Positions 1 to 10,162 of a stretch of DNA of 64,000 nucleotides are shown one piece after another. The notes beneath the pieces are model-generated. The model made no database searches. It had not been told where the DNA came from and saw only the letters and a list, made by a program, of their open reading frames with translations. A program made the translations under genes and the position numbers. The stretch is taken from the NCBI GenBank assembly GCA_050331115.1, contig JBHJHD010000043.1:124001-188000 (forward strand), read 5' to 3'. Source of the DNA: JBCCAG01 sp050331115. GTDB lineage: Bacteria; Cyanobacteriota; Cyanobacteriia; CAKZMO01. Every line of letters starts with the position of its first letter. The stretch's first letter is position 1.

Positions 1-2058
1 TGCGACAAACGTGCCGGACCAGTTTTCGTCAAAAATATAGACGCCGACGCGATCGCTCTGCAGCGCCTTGCGGGTTTGAGTGACGACCGCCTCGTGAATT
101 TCCGCTTTGTCTAGGGAGCTACGCATCTCCGAGACAATTTCATTGAGCGTCCGCTCGCGCTCGGCGGCAATTTCCTGCTGCTCTAAGAACTGGGCCTGTC
201 TGAGGGCGTAGCCCACCTGGGTTGAAACCTGCAGCAGCAGCTCCTTCTCCTTAGTTTCCCAAGCGCGGGGTATGGAGCACTGATGTACGCACAGGAGCGC
301 AATCAGCTCGTCCCCGACCAGAACTGGCGCAACCATATCGGCCTTCACCTCCAGTTCGTCTGAAAAGTTAAAGTAGCCTTCGCCTTGCTGCTCTCGGCCC
401 GCGTCATTTCGCACCGCAACTAGGCCATCGTAGTAGCGCTCCAGCGCATCTTGGGTCATCGGTTCGTCATTGAGCTGTCCTTTAGCACGCTTCCAGCCCC
501 GGCCAACCGACTCCACCGCGACATAGCCTGTTTTAAGGTCGGGGGTGAAGCGGTAGACCAGCGCCCGATCCACATTCAGCAGTTCGCGGACGCCCTCAAC
601 GGCGGTCGACAAAATCGTATCGAAATCTAGCGTTCGGCGGATTCGCAGCGTTAGCTCCGACAGATTACGCGAGAGTTCGATTGCTTCAGTCTGCCGCTGC
701 CTTTCAGTAATTAAGGTGCTTTCCCGCAGCTCGATGTGGCTAGCGAGCTGATTGAAGGTGTTGGCCAACTGACCAATTTCGTCTTTCGAGTAGACATCTG
801 CGCGGGCGCGGCGATCGCCTCTAGAGAAGCGGGTCGCCGCCGATCTCAGACGGGTGATTGGGGTGACGATGCTGCGGCCCAGCAGGGTTGCCAGCACCAC
901 GTCAGCCGCTAGGGCGAGTGCCGCAATCAAGAGCTGAATCTTGAGGCTGTTGCTCAGCAGCGTATTGAGCGAATCCTCTGCCGTACCCCGTACGATCACG
1001 GCGACGGGCTCGCCGCTAAAGTTATCGATGGCCTCGGCCGCAACGGTGTAGGTATTGCCGCCGATGGTGGTTCGGTCACTCACCACGTCACCTTCTGCCT
1101 CCACAGCCCATTCTAAAATTGACGGGTCCGACAGCGGTACGTTGACGCTAGCTTGCTCAATCGTAGCTGCACCGGCAAAATCTAGAGCGCTTGCTAAAGC
1201 AAAGTTTCCATTGGGCTGGCGCAAATAGACAGCGCTATAGCCGCTGTTAAAGGCCTGTAATGTACTTTCGGGAATCGCAGACTTGTTGTTTACAATGTCG
1301 CCCGACACCAGCACTCCGATCACCGCTTGGTTTGAGGGGTTAGTCACCGGGGTGACGGTGTATCGAATCAGCGCGTCTTGCCCGGTGAACCCCTCGGGCA
1401 GGGACGGACTTTCTTGCTGTAGCTCTTCCCAACTAACGACGGCGCTGGTCTTCACCTGGCGGGGATCGCTCAAAACGCTGGTGACTAGTCCTTCTGGGTC
1501 AAACACTTCGCCTGCCCGATTGGCGTTACCCCCAGCAATGATGCGGCCATCTGCACCTACGAGCGTAGCGTACTCAATATTACGCGCCGCGATCTCATTT
1601 CGAAGAATTCCCTCGACCTGCGCTAGCGCCTCCGGCGGAACTGCGCCTTCAGCTGCAGCATCTAAAGCCGCGTCGATGATAGCGGCGTTGTCGGCCTGAC
1701 CCCGGAAGCCGAGCCCCATCTGATCGATTTTGATGTTGTAGGCGATGTCATTGACGGCCAGCTCTGATTCAGCCTGGCTCACCAGCTGCGCCCGTCCCCC
1801 CGAGACGATTAGATAAGTGCCAACTCCCACCAAGCCGACAATAGAGATAGCCTCTGAGGTAAGTAGGCCGCCAAGCTGCTTTCGACGAACCGGAAGATCA
1901 TAAAACCACTGAAACTTTGATGCGCCTTGGTAGGACTGCGAATCAGGCTCAACCCGCATTGGCGTTGTGACTGCTTGGTGACCATTAGCGGAGATGGGGC
2001 CGCCTAAAAGGGGGGTGTGCTCGCCTTCAGCGAAGGTTTTAGGAAGTTGGCTTGTCAT
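1..2058 (-). CDS. PilJ/TaxD-type methyl-accepting receptor with HAMP and GAF domains (3' end beyond window)
   Basis: I translated this frame directly. It opens with ATG at 2058 (MTSQLPKTF) and stays open to base 1, giving 686 residues without a stop. There is a transmembrane helix near residues 68-86 and a periplasmic Cache-like region to about 370. A second helix at about 374-393 leads into a HAMP domain (VTPITRLRSAATRFSRGD). A GAF domain follows at about 470-615, and a second GAF begins near 650. The first GAF has no Cys/His before its MVAPVLVGDEL strand, so it is probably not a bilin-binding cyanobacteriochrome GAF. The signalling domain must lie outside the window. It follows a CheW gene and two response regulators, which is the order of cyanobacterial pil/tax loci for type IV pilus phototaxis. 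Its ligand is unknown. Confidence 0.85.
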   Translation of the reverse strand, partial: MTSQLPKTFAEGEHTPLLGGPISANGHQAVTTPMRVEPDSQSYQGASKFQWFYDLPVRRKQLGGLLTSEAISIVGLVGVGTYLIVSGGRAQLVSQAESELAVNDIAYNIKIDQMGLGFRGQADNAAIIDAALDAAAEGAVPPEALAQVEGILRNEIAARNIEYATLVGADGRIIAGGNANRAGEVFDPEGLVTSVLSDPRQVKTSAVVSWEELQQESPSLPEGFTGQDALIRYTVTPVTNPSNQAVIGVLVSGDIVNNKSAIPESTLQAFNSGYSAVYLRQPNGNFALASALDFAGAATIEQASVNVPLSDPSILEWAVEAEGDVVSDRTTIGGNTYTVAAEAIDNFSGEPVAVIVRGTAEDSLNTLLSNSLKIQLLIAALALAADVVLATLLGRSIVTPITRLRSAATRFSRGDRRARADVYSKDEIGQLANTFNQLASHIELRESTLITERQRQTEAIELSRNLSELTLRIRRTLDFDTILSTAVEGVRELLNVDRALVYRFTPDLKTGYVAVESVGRGWKRAKGQLNDEPMTQDALERYYDGLVAVRNDAGREQQGEGYFNFSDELEVKADMVAPVLVGDELIALLCVHQCSIPRAWETKEKELLLQVSTQVGYALRQAQFLEQQEIAAERERTLNEIVSEMRSSLDKAEIHEAVVTQTRKALQSDRVGVYIFDENWSGTFVA

Positions 2059-2235
2059 GGTTAAAGTACCTTTACGCGGAGAATTGACTATGAGTGTGCA
2101 ACGGTGGGTGTGGAACTGATACGGGGCTATGTTCTGCTTCGCGCTAGCACAGCCTTCCCAAAGGGCTTAGAGGAGTTAAGGGGGCGACGCGTAACTCATA
2201 CTTCAGCAAGTGATTCAACCGCTGAGGCTACAGCG

Positions 2236-2751
2236 TTAGGGCAGAAACACGGGAGACTGGGAAATCGCTTCAACGTCAAGCACCATGGTGATTTCCTGGC
2301 TTTCCAAGACGCAGCCCCGCAGATAGGGAATTAGCTCTGAAGCAACATGGCCCACCGGAGACTGTACGGCATCGGCGTTGAACCAGGTCATACCCTCCAA
2401 TTTGTGAACCGCCAGACCCAGGGCGACGCGGCCCACCTGAATCAAAATTAGGCTGTAGTGCTGCGTCATGCTGTCTAGGTGGGGCAGCCCAATGAGCCGC
2501 GATAGATCAACGGTCCACAGCACCCGGCTGCGTCGGTTCATCAGCCCCAGCATCGCCGGGTGCATGTTGGGCATCGGCGTTAGCTTTTGCGTTGGCAGCA
2601 CTACGACCTCTTGGATGTATCGCATTGCAAAGATAGCGGGCATCCCTTCGGCTAAATAGAACTTAAGGTGCGCATCACCGGCTGCACGACGTGGCTTATT
2701 GGGGAGCGCCAGCGCAGATGTGGTTGCGGATGTGATTGCAGATGTAATCAT
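2236..2751 (-). CDS. CheW-type coupling protein of the taxis operon
   Basis: This 171-residue protein has the CheW fold pattern. It reads RYIQEVVVLPTQKLTPMPN near residue 44, then HPAMLGLMNRRSRVLWTVDL and a later AVHKLEGM segment. CheW proteins link a receptor to a CheA-type histidine kinase. Here the partners would be the downstream PilJ-type receptor and a kinase outside the window. The first 30 residues are rich in Ala, Thr and Ser and precede the domain. The gene starts 5 bases after the stop of the CheY-like gene, so the two are cotranscribed and probably coupled. A 177-base gap separates it from the receptor. The equivalent Synechocystis genes are pilI/taxW; which paralogue this is cannot be decided here. 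Confidence 0.9.
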   Translation of the reverse strand: MITSAITSATTSALALPNKPRRAAGDAHLKFYLAEGMPAIFAMRYIQEVVVLPTQKLTPMPNMHPAMLGLMNRRSRVLWTVDLSRLIGLPHLDSMTQHYSLILIQVGRVALGLAVHKLEGMTWFNADAVQSPVGHVASELIPYLRGCVLESQEITMVLDVEAISQSPVFLP

Positions 2752-2756
2752 GTTTC

Positions 2757-3134
2757 TTACCCCACTACCATTTGAATGGTGCGCACCAGCTGTTCACGGG
2801 TGAAGGGTTTGGTGACGTACGCATCAGCCCCCTGCCGCATGCCCCAGAGGCGGTCAATCTCTTGATTTTTAGAAGTGCAGATAACGATAGGAACATTGAC
2901 CGTTGTAGGGTTTCGCTTCAGGCTGCGGCACAGCTCAAAGCCGCTCATGCCGGGCATAACCACGTCCGTCACAATAATGTCGGGGGTTTTCTCATTGGCC
3001 TTGGCGATCGCTTCCTGGGCGCTGACGGCTCCGATGACGCTATATCCGCTCTCCCGTAGGTAATGGCTCATAAGCTCCATTTGAGAAGCCGTATCTTCAA
3101 CAATGAGGACGGTTTTGGTTAGGATTACGCTCAT
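2757..3134 (-). CDS. CheY-like response regulator (PilH/TaxY type)
   Basis: This is a stand-alone receiver domain of 125 residues. It keeps the acidic pair at Glu13-Asp14 (LIVEDTASQ), the phosphoacceptor Asp57 (IIVTDVVMPGMSG) and the conserved Lys in AYVTKPFTREQL. There is no output domain, so it should act by protein-protein contact, like PilH or CheY. It lies between a PatA-type regulator (131 bases upstream) and CheW (5 bases downstream). That order matches cyanobacterial phototaxis and pilus-motility loci, where the kinase of the operon would phosphorylate it. Confidence 0.92.
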   Translation of the reverse strand: MSVILTKTVLIVEDTASQMELMSHYLRESGYSVIGAVSAQEAIAKANEKTPDIIVTDVVMPGMSGFELCRSLKRNPTTVNVPIVICTSKNQEIDRLWGMRQGADAYVTKPFTREQLVRTIQMVVG

Positions 3135-3264
3135 AGTTTCGTTCCGTTAGTGTTAGTAGAGGCTGACGCTGGGTGCGGGTATTGGCCTTTCAAGCCCGGA
3201 GGGACGTCAAACTGGAGAGGGCTGGCAAAAAGCTTGGCCATAGGGGCCTGTAGGCTACCTTGGC

Positions 3265-4299
3265 CTAGGACAGATACTTAAATACCATCTTCAGCAAATC
3301 CGGCTGAGTAAACGGCTTTGTCAAGTAGCCAGACGCTCGAACGAGTTTCGCCTTGGCGCGATCGATGAATCCCGTGTTGCCGGTCACCATAATGATGGGC
3401 GTCGTCTTAAACATGGGATGACGGCGCAGCAGCGAGCACAGTTCGTAGCCATCTAGACTGGGCATCTCCACATCCAGCAAAATCAGATCAGGCTTACTGC
3501 GGACGATCTGCATGAGGGCCTGAACCGGGTTGCTAATCATGATCACAGAAAAGCTGGTGTCGTCTAGGAAGGACTTGATCGCCTGAAGGACCGTGGGACT
3601 GTCGTCAATGCAGGCAATCGTGTAGGTCGTCTTAGCGCCCTCAGACGGCGGACTCGCAGCGGGTGTGCTTCCTGACGCTGACTGCTGACTTCTGATGGGG
3701 GGCGATAGCGCCTTGCTTGCGCTTGGCCGAGGCTTTGCCGGTGCAGCCGGACGGGAGCGCTGGGGCGATCGCTGACGCAGCTGATGCTGGCAGTACTCTA
3801 CTAAGGGACGCAGTTCTAACTGGCACAGCTGAGGAAACTCGATCAGCTTTTCCCGGTCAATCAGCTCATAAGCGCCCTGCTGAAGCTGAAGGAATTGCCC
3901 AATGACTTCCTTGGCAATACTTTCAATTAGGGTCGACGCCTGGGCTAGGTTGAGGTACTGCTGCTCTACTAACCAGCAAATCGCCTGGTAGTCTGGCACC
4001 TGAGCAGTACCGCCCCCTGAACCGCGATCGAACAGCAAGCGAACCTGAACCCGCACTGCACTGACGAGGCTGGGCACATATTGACTCAGCTGCCGCAGAT
4101 GGCGGTCTAGTCGCCCAAACGGGTCTACTGAGTTGGATGCGTAGGTCAATCGCCCCTGGTATAGGTAGATAGACCAAGACGCTGAACCATCTGAGACCCT
4201 CAGACAGCCGCTGGTCTGCCGGCTAACGGACTGGGCCAGTAGGCTCAGCGGATATAGCTTTTGAAAGGGTTCGTGGCTCGCGATTGAAATCATATTCAT
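3265..4299 (-). CDS. PatA-type response regulator (PilG/TaxP type)
   Basis: The 344-residue protein has an N-terminal PatA/DUF4388-like region of about 175 residues (FQKLYPLSLLAQ, SWSIYLYQGRLTYASNS). A Pro/Ser/Ala-rich linker at about 180-225 follows, then a C-terminal receiver domain. The receiver shows the acidic pair in IACIDDSPTV, the phosphoacceptor Asp276 (LILLDVEMPSLDGYE) and Lys in SGYLTKPFTQ. Such proteins open cyanobacterial pil/pix/tax operons and control pilus-based motility. It is the first gene of the operon here, and the long AT-richer spacer above it probably carries the promoter. The linker composition departs from the two domains but the frame is intact. Confidence 0.9.
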   Translation of the reverse strand: MNMISIASHEPFQKLYPLSLLAQSVSRQTSGCLRVSDGSASWSIYLYQGRLTYASNSVDPFGRLDRHLRQLSQYVPSLVSAVRVQVRLLFDRGSGGGTAQVPDYQAICWLVEQQYLNLAQASTLIESIAKEVIGQFLQLQQGAYELIDREKLIEFPQLCQLELRPLVEYCQHQLRQRSPQRSRPAAPAKPRPSASKALSPPIRSQQSASGSTPAASPPSEGAKTTYTIACIDDSPTVLQAIKSFLDDTSFSVIMISNPVQALMQIVRSKPDLILLDVEMPSLDGYELCSLLRRHPMFKTTPIIMVTGNTGFIDRAKAKLVRASGYLTKPFTQPDLLKMVFKYLS

Positions 4300-5117
4300 A
4301 AGCCTCTAACTCGCACTGCTGCACATAACGCCGATAGGTTAATTTTGGGATAAGCCACAAATTTTATTTGACGTGGAAAGCTTAGAAGCTAGCCTTAGCT
4401 AGCGTTAGCTTGTATTATCTTTTACGCGGTAGATAGCTGGGCTGCGGCACATATTCTGTAGACCATATTGCCGTAGGCACACGCCGTAAGCCGATCGGCG
4501 TTCTGATGATTTAATTTGGTGATGCTCGCAATTACCAATACGCGCTCTTTGAGCTTGGATCAGTAGCTAATAGCGACCTGATCCCATGGGAGGCGGCTGC
4601 TTCTCATGGCTCAGCGATAGAAAGAAGAGACGGTTTGGCGCTCTAGCTTTCGAGCTATTTCGGTTAATCTCAGCCCCTCAGAGAACGAATAGTGACCGAT
4701 AAGACATCGTCCACAGCCCAAACGCGCGGAAAATATCTGAGCATATAACATCGTCCATTTGTCTTCATAATTAATACTATCTAGATATTGAGGCCGAGTC
4801 AGTAAAGTTTATAAATCCGCATTAAAGACCCAATAAAGATTAAACCTAAAAACGTCAAGATAAAAACAGCCATTTTTGTGAATCTTGAGAAACAATTTAG
4901 CTAACTTTAACGTCGCCTAACTCTTGCTTCGCCAATATTGAGAATCCGGAATAAAATCTAAAAAATTATCAATAAAATACGCTCCTTAAGTAATTCAATA
5001 TTTATTCAGGTAAACCCGAGTCGGGTGATTGTGCAAGACTGGCGTGCCAGCTTTGCGGGGCGAAAATGAGCGCTGGTTTAGGCCGCCGCTGTAGCCAGCT
5101 GTCCGTATTGCCCACCC
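4300..5117. other. 818-base intergenic region, AT-rich
   Basis: This is the spacer between the taxis operon and bcsA; both point left. It is clearly more AT-rich than its surroundings, especially 4750-5020. It should hold the promoter of the taxis operon near 4300-4450 and the 3' end of the cellulose operon message. I found no convincing terminator. The only coding-like item is a 46-codon minus-strand frame, 4611-4751, whose product contains a helix-turn-helix-like stretch (GLRLTEIARKLERQTV). It may be a remnant of a DNA-binding protein or transposase, but nothing else supports it. Confidence 0.5.
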
Positions 5118-7733
5118 TTAAGCACTAGAGACTTTGCGAGGACTCCGCATCAGCCGCCGAATCTTGCCATTCTGCTGAAGCCTAAGCTGTTCTGGAAACG
5201 TCAGCTCTATGGCAATGCGCTGAAGAAACGCTGGATTAGAAGATAAACCGGCTTGCGCCTCAGCTGGAGCAAAGCTCAGTAATTTTTCCACTTGAGTCAC
5301 TTTTGCGAGCAAGCTCTGGGCCTTGGCGTTCTCCGAGACAATTAATAGCCCTAGCATTGGCTTGATTTGTTGAAGCTGATTAACGGAAATACTGGGCGCT
5401 AGCTCAAGCTCCAGACGAATATCGGTCGTACTGATTTCCTTGACGTCGGCAATATAAGACGTATTTCCCCAATCCTCCCAAGAGAGCTGGGCCGTCGCCT
5501 GAACCTGCTTACGAATGCGCATGCCGTTTTCAGGAATAAATTCTCTACACGCGCGCACCAGACTCATAGCGATAAACCGAAACGACGCTACGGGGCGATC
5601 GCGCTCCACCCGCTCTTGGGAGTACCAGGTCTTGACGTCGGAGAACAGCACCAGCGCTAGGTCATCTTTTTGGGCCTGGCTCATTTCGACGAAATCGGCC
5701 GCCAGCAGCGTTTGAAGCTGAGGGGTTGCGGTGGCCCGAATGATACTGGCGTTGAGCAGCACCCGGGCCCCGTAGTCTCCCACCAGCTCAAGCCAAACTT
5801 CATCCCCTACGTCGGGCCAAGCATCCAGTAGGACCAGCGCGCCGGTTTCACTGATATTGATCGTCGTTCCGCCCCAGCTCCGCCCTTCCGCGTGGACTAT
5901 GGCGGTGAGTTTGCGCGGCAGCCGGTGGGCTCGGCGGATCTGGGGCTGCTCAAAGGCGACTAGACAAGCGGCCATCAACAAGAACAAATTAAACACGCAC
6001 CACAGCGAGTTAATCAGGGCGGCCTGGGTATCTAAAGGCCGCAAGATTAGCCAAAAGGGCAGCGCAATGAGTGACGAGGCCGAGATCGTCGCCACAATAA
6101 CTAAGTAGCGGACCGATTCAAAGTCGAAGCTGCGGCGATCGACTACGAGCCCTTTATCCGTCACGTTAAATGAGCCCAGCTTTGGGTTGATTAGGGCAAA
6201 CAGCGTCACTAGCCCGGCTTGAAACGAGAGGGCAAACTCATAGATCTCGTTCCAAAACGAGAAGCGGACGTGCTTGTAGGGAATGTGGTTGGTCTGCATC
6301 GATAAAAAGATGTGCGGCACGGCGTAGGCCAGGGTTTCCACACCCAAACCCTTAACCGAGGTGATGCCAAACAGCAAAAATAAGCAGGGGGCCAGGGCAT
6401 ACATCAGCCGCGGAAACCCAAAAAAGAAATGAGAGGTGGCGCTGACGTAGCACAGCCGCTGCGGAACGCTCAGGCGCAGCCGACGATTAAACAAGGGATT
6501 TTCAGTGCGCAAGATTTGCGCCATGCCGCGAGCCCAGCGAATCTGCTGACCGACGTAGGCCGAGAATTTTTCCGGGGCAAGGCCGGCCACCATAATTTTG
6601 TCGTAATAGGCCGTCTCGTATCCCTTAGCGTGGAGGCGCAGTGAGGTATGACAGTCTTCGGTTACCGTTTCGGTGGCAATACCGCCCACATCGAGCAGCG
6701 CCGATCGCCGTACCACCGCTGCAGACCCACAGAAGAACGCGGCGTTCCAGTAGTCGTTGCCTTTCTGCAGCACTTTGTAAAACAGCTCATTGCCAACCGG
6801 GATGCGGCCCTGGGTCAGCAGGTTTCGCTCAAATGGATCGGGGTTGTAGAACCAGTGGGGCGTCTGCGTGAGGGCGATGTTGGGGTTAAAGAAAAAGCCG
6901 ACGGTCTCCTTTAAGAAGCCGCGTACCGGAATATGGTCGCAATCGAGGATAAGGACTAGGTCCCCGGTCGTCTTGGTGAGTGAGGCATTGATGTTTCCCG
7001 CTTTGGCGTGCTCGTTGTTCTCGCGAACCAGCAGAGAACAGCCGAGCTCCTCACACATCTGCCGGAGCTGCTCCCGCCGCTCGGGGTATTTACGCCCGTC
7101 GTCTAAGATGTAGACTTCCTTTTTGCCTGCCGGATAATCGATCGCGATCGCCCCTAAAACGGTTTTGCGAACAATCTCAATGTCTTCGTTGTAGGTCGGA
7201 ATATAGACGTCGACTGAAAACCAGTCGTCCTGAGGATAGTCCGCCAAATCCACCGGGCGGCGATGTCGAATCTTCAAGGTTTGAAAATAGGACAAAAACA
7301 GCGTCGTAATGGCATAGAGCTCGGCAGAATAGAGCAAAATCGAGAAGAACCCGTTGAACGGATCGTCCAAGTTGATGGTGTAGCTCGTGCGATAGTACAG
7401 ATAGCGCAGCGTCGCTATTGCGCTGACAATCGCTAAAAACAGGTGCAGGTATTCGGTTGTGCGATTGCCTGTGTAGCGCTCTTCTAAAGCAAGGATAAAG
7501 CGGCCAATGAGTACAAAGGTAATGCCGAGCAGCGTCTGCTGAACCAGCGTAGGGCGTACGGTAACCAGCGGACTAAAGAACACAATTAGGGCCGCAAAGA
7601 GCAGAAAGAGCTGCCCTTGATTGAGGTACTGCAGCAGGTGATCGACCCAATTCGGCCAGCGCCGGGTCAACCACCTGGACAGATGATAGGACAGCCGGTG
7701 AAGTCGCTTAATGCCTTTATCGGTGTGCTGCAT
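5118..7733 (-). CDS. bcsA: Cellulose synthase catalytic subunit (UDP-forming), BcsA
   Basis: This 871-residue inner-membrane GT2 enzyme polymerises UDP-glucose into beta-1,4-glucan. Four N-terminal helices precede the catalytic domain (VYIPTYNEDIEIVRKT, ILDDGRKYPERR, LDCDHIP near 260). The donor and acceptor motifs TEDCHTSLRLHAKG and QQIRW near 396 follow. The gating-loop motif FNVTDKG is near 523. A PilZ domain from about 575 keeps both cyclic-di-GMP motifs, RRAHRLPRK and NISETG, so activation by c-di-GMP is expected. It is the last gene of bcsZ-bcsB-bcsA, 44 bases after the second bcsB fragment. All catalytic motifs are intact, in contrast to the broken bcsB upstream. No bcsC-like outer-membrane porin gene is in the window. 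Confidence 0.96.
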   Translation of the reverse strand: MQHTDKGIKRLHRLSYHLSRWLTRRWPNWVDHLLQYLNQGQLFLLFAALIVFFSPLVTVRPTLVQQTLLGITFVLIGRFILALEERYTGNRTTEYLHLFLAIVSAIATLRYLYYRTSYTINLDDPFNGFFSILLYSAELYAITTLFLSYFQTLKIRHRRPVDLADYPQDDWFSVDVYIPTYNEDIEIVRKTVLGAIAIDYPAGKKEVYILDDGRKYPERREQLRQMCEELGCSLLVRENNEHAKAGNINASLTKTTGDLVLILDCDHIPVRGFLKETVGFFFNPNIALTQTPHWFYNPDPFERNLLTQGRIPVGNELFYKVLQKGNDYWNAAFFCGSAAVVRRSALLDVGGIATETVTEDCHTSLRLHAKGYETAYYDKIMVAGLAPEKFSAYVGQQIRWARGMAQILRTENPLFNRRLRLSVPQRLCYVSATSHFFFGFPRLMYALAPCLFLLFGITSVKGLGVETLAYAVPHIFLSMQTNHIPYKHVRFSFWNEIYEFALSFQAGLVTLFALINPKLGSFNVTDKGLVVDRRSFDFESVRYLVIVATISASSLIALPFWLILRPLDTQAALINSLWCVFNLFLLMAACLVAFEQPQIRRAHRLPRKLTAIVHAEGRSWGGTTINISETGALVLLDAWPDVGDEVWLELVGDYGARVLLNASIIRATATPQLQTLLAADFVEMSQAQKDDLALVLFSDVKTWYSQERVERDRPVASFRFIAMSLVRACREFIPENGMRIRKQVQATAQLSWEDWGNTSYIADVKEISTTDIRLELELAPSISVNQLQQIKPMLGLLIVSENAKAQSLLAKVTQVEKLLSFAPAEAQAGLSSNPAFLQRIAIELTFPEQLRLQQNGKIRRLMRSPRKVSSA

Positions 7734-7777
7734 TGTGTTCTTTTAATGTACGCTGCGTGCTTCGAGAAAACCCTGAA

Positions 7778-9103
7778 TCAATTGCCAACGGTGCGGTACC
7801 GCTTGAGGTAAAGCTGAACGACGCCATAGAGCAACAGCGTCGCCGCTAAGACGCCTGCAGCCAAGAGGAGCCAATTGGTTCTGAATAGATGGCGTAGCCG
7901 GCTCGAAGGGCTCTTTGCAATGATTTCCACCTGGGCCGGAGCCTGGGTCAAAAACTCAAGCGCATAGTCGTTCGAGCTGTTGGGGTCGGGGTCGTCGACA
8001 TTGGCTTTTACGAGCACCGTATCTCCCCGAAGCTGAAAGAATAGGGCGTCTTGAGCGATCAGCTGCTGAACCCGCTCTAGCCCAACTTTGGTCTGCCCGC
8101 TAAGCGCCATCAAAACCCGCTCCTCATTCCACGGCGACAGGACCTGCTTGATGACGCCCTGATAATCCGGCAGCGTCTGAATTGCGCTCTGCTGCCACTG
8201 CCGGGACAGGGCATCTTTCAGCTTAAAGCCGTCGGCCTCAAACACTTCGGGCAGCGGAAATCGCTCTCGTACGCCGATGCCAACGAGGTGGCGGTCGTCC
8301 CGCACCGATGTAGGCAGCTGTCCCTGCCGATAAACCTGCAGACGAATCGTATCGGCCTTACTGAGGCGACCCAGTCGCTCAGCAAATTCGAGCAGCAGCT
8401 CGACCTCGACTTGCTCTGGGTCGTCGGGCATGACGATCGCAGTACTAGATAAGTCTTGGGGAGCCGCCAGCGGAAATCCGGTCTGCATCAGCTTGAGGTC
8501 GGGAATACGAGCGCTCAGCTCCCGGCTCAGGTCAAAACGCGTTTCGGCGTGGATAGTGCCCCAGAGCTGGGCGTCGGTGACGCGGCTGCAGGAGCGGCGC
8601 TCGCGCGGGTCAAGCTGAAAGTTGACTCGAACTTTGGACTGAGGCGTGATCTGGTCTTCGGGTAAGACAATGTTTAGGGTCTTACGTTCTGCGCCATCAA
8701 CGGAGGTAAGGCGATCGCCGTCGAGGCCAACGCCGTCGAGCTGTACCTCGACCAGTGAAGTGAGCGGATTCACCTGGGGGCCATAGCTATATTCCAGCGT
8801 CATTTTGCTGCCCGGCAAAAACCGATCGTCCGGAAGCGCCCGGAAGTCGAACTCTAGGGCGGGGGCGCGGGAGCCGCGCACGGTGACATCTTCAATCGGT
8901 TGGCCGAGGTAATCCTTTAGATCGCTGAGCTGGAACTCATCTTCGGTGGGCAAATAGCGCGGCCAGTCCCTAGGAGACGGGGAGGGAACTGGAGTCACCT
9001 CGTCTATAAGCAGGGTGTATCCGGTGGCGATTTGCCAGTCTACAGGTTGGGATAAGAACTGGACGCCTTTAGCGATCGCTGCTGCGCTTTTGCCCGTGAC
9101 CAC
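7778..9103 (-). pseudogene. bcsB: BcsB, C-terminal part, after an in-frame TAG
   Basis: This 441-codon frame is the C-terminal half of the cellulose synthase periplasmic subunit BcsB. It ends in the expected membrane anchor (WLLLAAGVLAATLLLYGVVQLYL) that docks on BcsA. It is in the same frame as the fragment at 9116-10162. The two are separated only by a TAG at 9116-9118 and four codons (Leu-Ser-Val-Leu) before a GTG. Reading through the TAG gives one continuous BcsB of about 794 residues with the usual layout. Started on its own from the GTG at 9103, this half would have no signal peptide, so export is doubtful. The break could be a recent nonsense mutation (CAG to TAG, for example), a sequencing error, or a readthrough site. 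Confidence 0.85.
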
Positions 9104-9115
9104 TAGAACCGAGAG

Positions 9116-10162
9116 CTAAGCATCGGGGGTCGTGGTCAATACAAGTACACCGGTCTCGGCGGCTAGCGCCCCCGTCTCGTCGCTGAGCTGCCCATCCTCA
9201 ATGGCGAACGGCAGCGCTAGCTCGCTCAACACAGGCTGGGTTTCAGGCGTACCAATCACAATCAGGCGCTCGTTGGAGCGATCGCTGGTCAAGGTTTCCG
9301 TGACGCGAGCCTCGATAGGTCGATACTCTGCTATCCGCCCTAAAGCGGCCTGCATCTGGGCTGCCGCACTCAGCCAGGCCTCGTCGACTGCGCGGGGCTG
9401 TAGGTAGGCAAGCTGGTTCGGGATGAGGCTGAGATCGTCGAAGATGGGGTAGGGATATTGGGCAAAGTTGGGGGCAATAGGCTGGGGCTGAAAGTCGAAG
9501 ACCAGCTTTGAGTCCGGCAAAATCTCTGTCCATAGAGACGGATCTAGCGCGTCCTGGGTACAGGTGGGAGAGTTGTTCTGCAGAACGGCGATCACCAGCT
9601 CGTTGTAGTTCTGCAGCAGCGCTACGGGAACTTCAAACACCACGTCCCCAATTTCTCCCTGAGGGAGATTTAGCGGCGTGCTGCCGATGCTGGTGCCGTT
9701 GAGCAAGACGTTTAGGTTTGAGCGGGTGGCGTAGAGGGCTGCGGAGTGGCGAAAGTGCAGCAGCAGGTTGACAGTCTCAACCTGCCAGTTTCGGGGCCGC
9801 GTGAATCTCAGGCGCGTTTCGTCATAAATGCCCTCTAGGCGAAGCCGGTTGCCCACCACCGGGCTGCGGTTAAACTCCAGCACATATTCGCCTGCGTCCT
9901 CAGCTTCGGTCACGGGCTGGTCAATTGCCAGGGTTGGTGCGTCTTCAGACGCTGAATCAGTGCCCGCCTCGTCATCGTCTGCTCGGTCAGCGTTTGAGGC
10001 CTGCGATATTAAAATCGAGGGGTTGCCAGGCAAAGGTGCGCTCACTTGGGCGGCAGCAGCTAGGCCAAACGACAGTCCAACTCCGGTCAAAAATAGAAAG
10101 ATTAGGCTAACGGCGGCGCGGCGGGGGCGAAGTAACGGTAACCAGCGGAAAAGCGTATGCAT
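9116..10162 (-). pseudogene. bcsB: BcsB, N-terminal part, ending at the in-frame TAG
   Basis: This 348-codon fragment has a signal peptide (SLIFLFLTGVGLSFGLAAAA) and the N-terminal carbohydrate-binding region of BcsB (RPRNWQVETVNLLLHFRHS, NLNVLLNGTSIGSTPLNL). It stops at TAG 9116-9118, in the middle of the normal TTTPDA...LVVTGKS stretch that family members read through. The truncated product lacks the flavodoxin-like second half and the C-terminal anchor, so it would be a soluble periplasmic remnant. Frame and codon use are continuous on both sides, which argues for a point change rather than an indel. BcsB is needed for glucan synthesis and translocation in characterised BcsA-BcsB systems, so this strain may not make cellulose through this operon. 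Confidence 0.85.

Noticed and set aside
2104..2334. 76-codon plus-strand frame between the receptor and cheW genes
   Set aside because: Overlaps the 3' end of cheW on the other strand and has no domain or start support.
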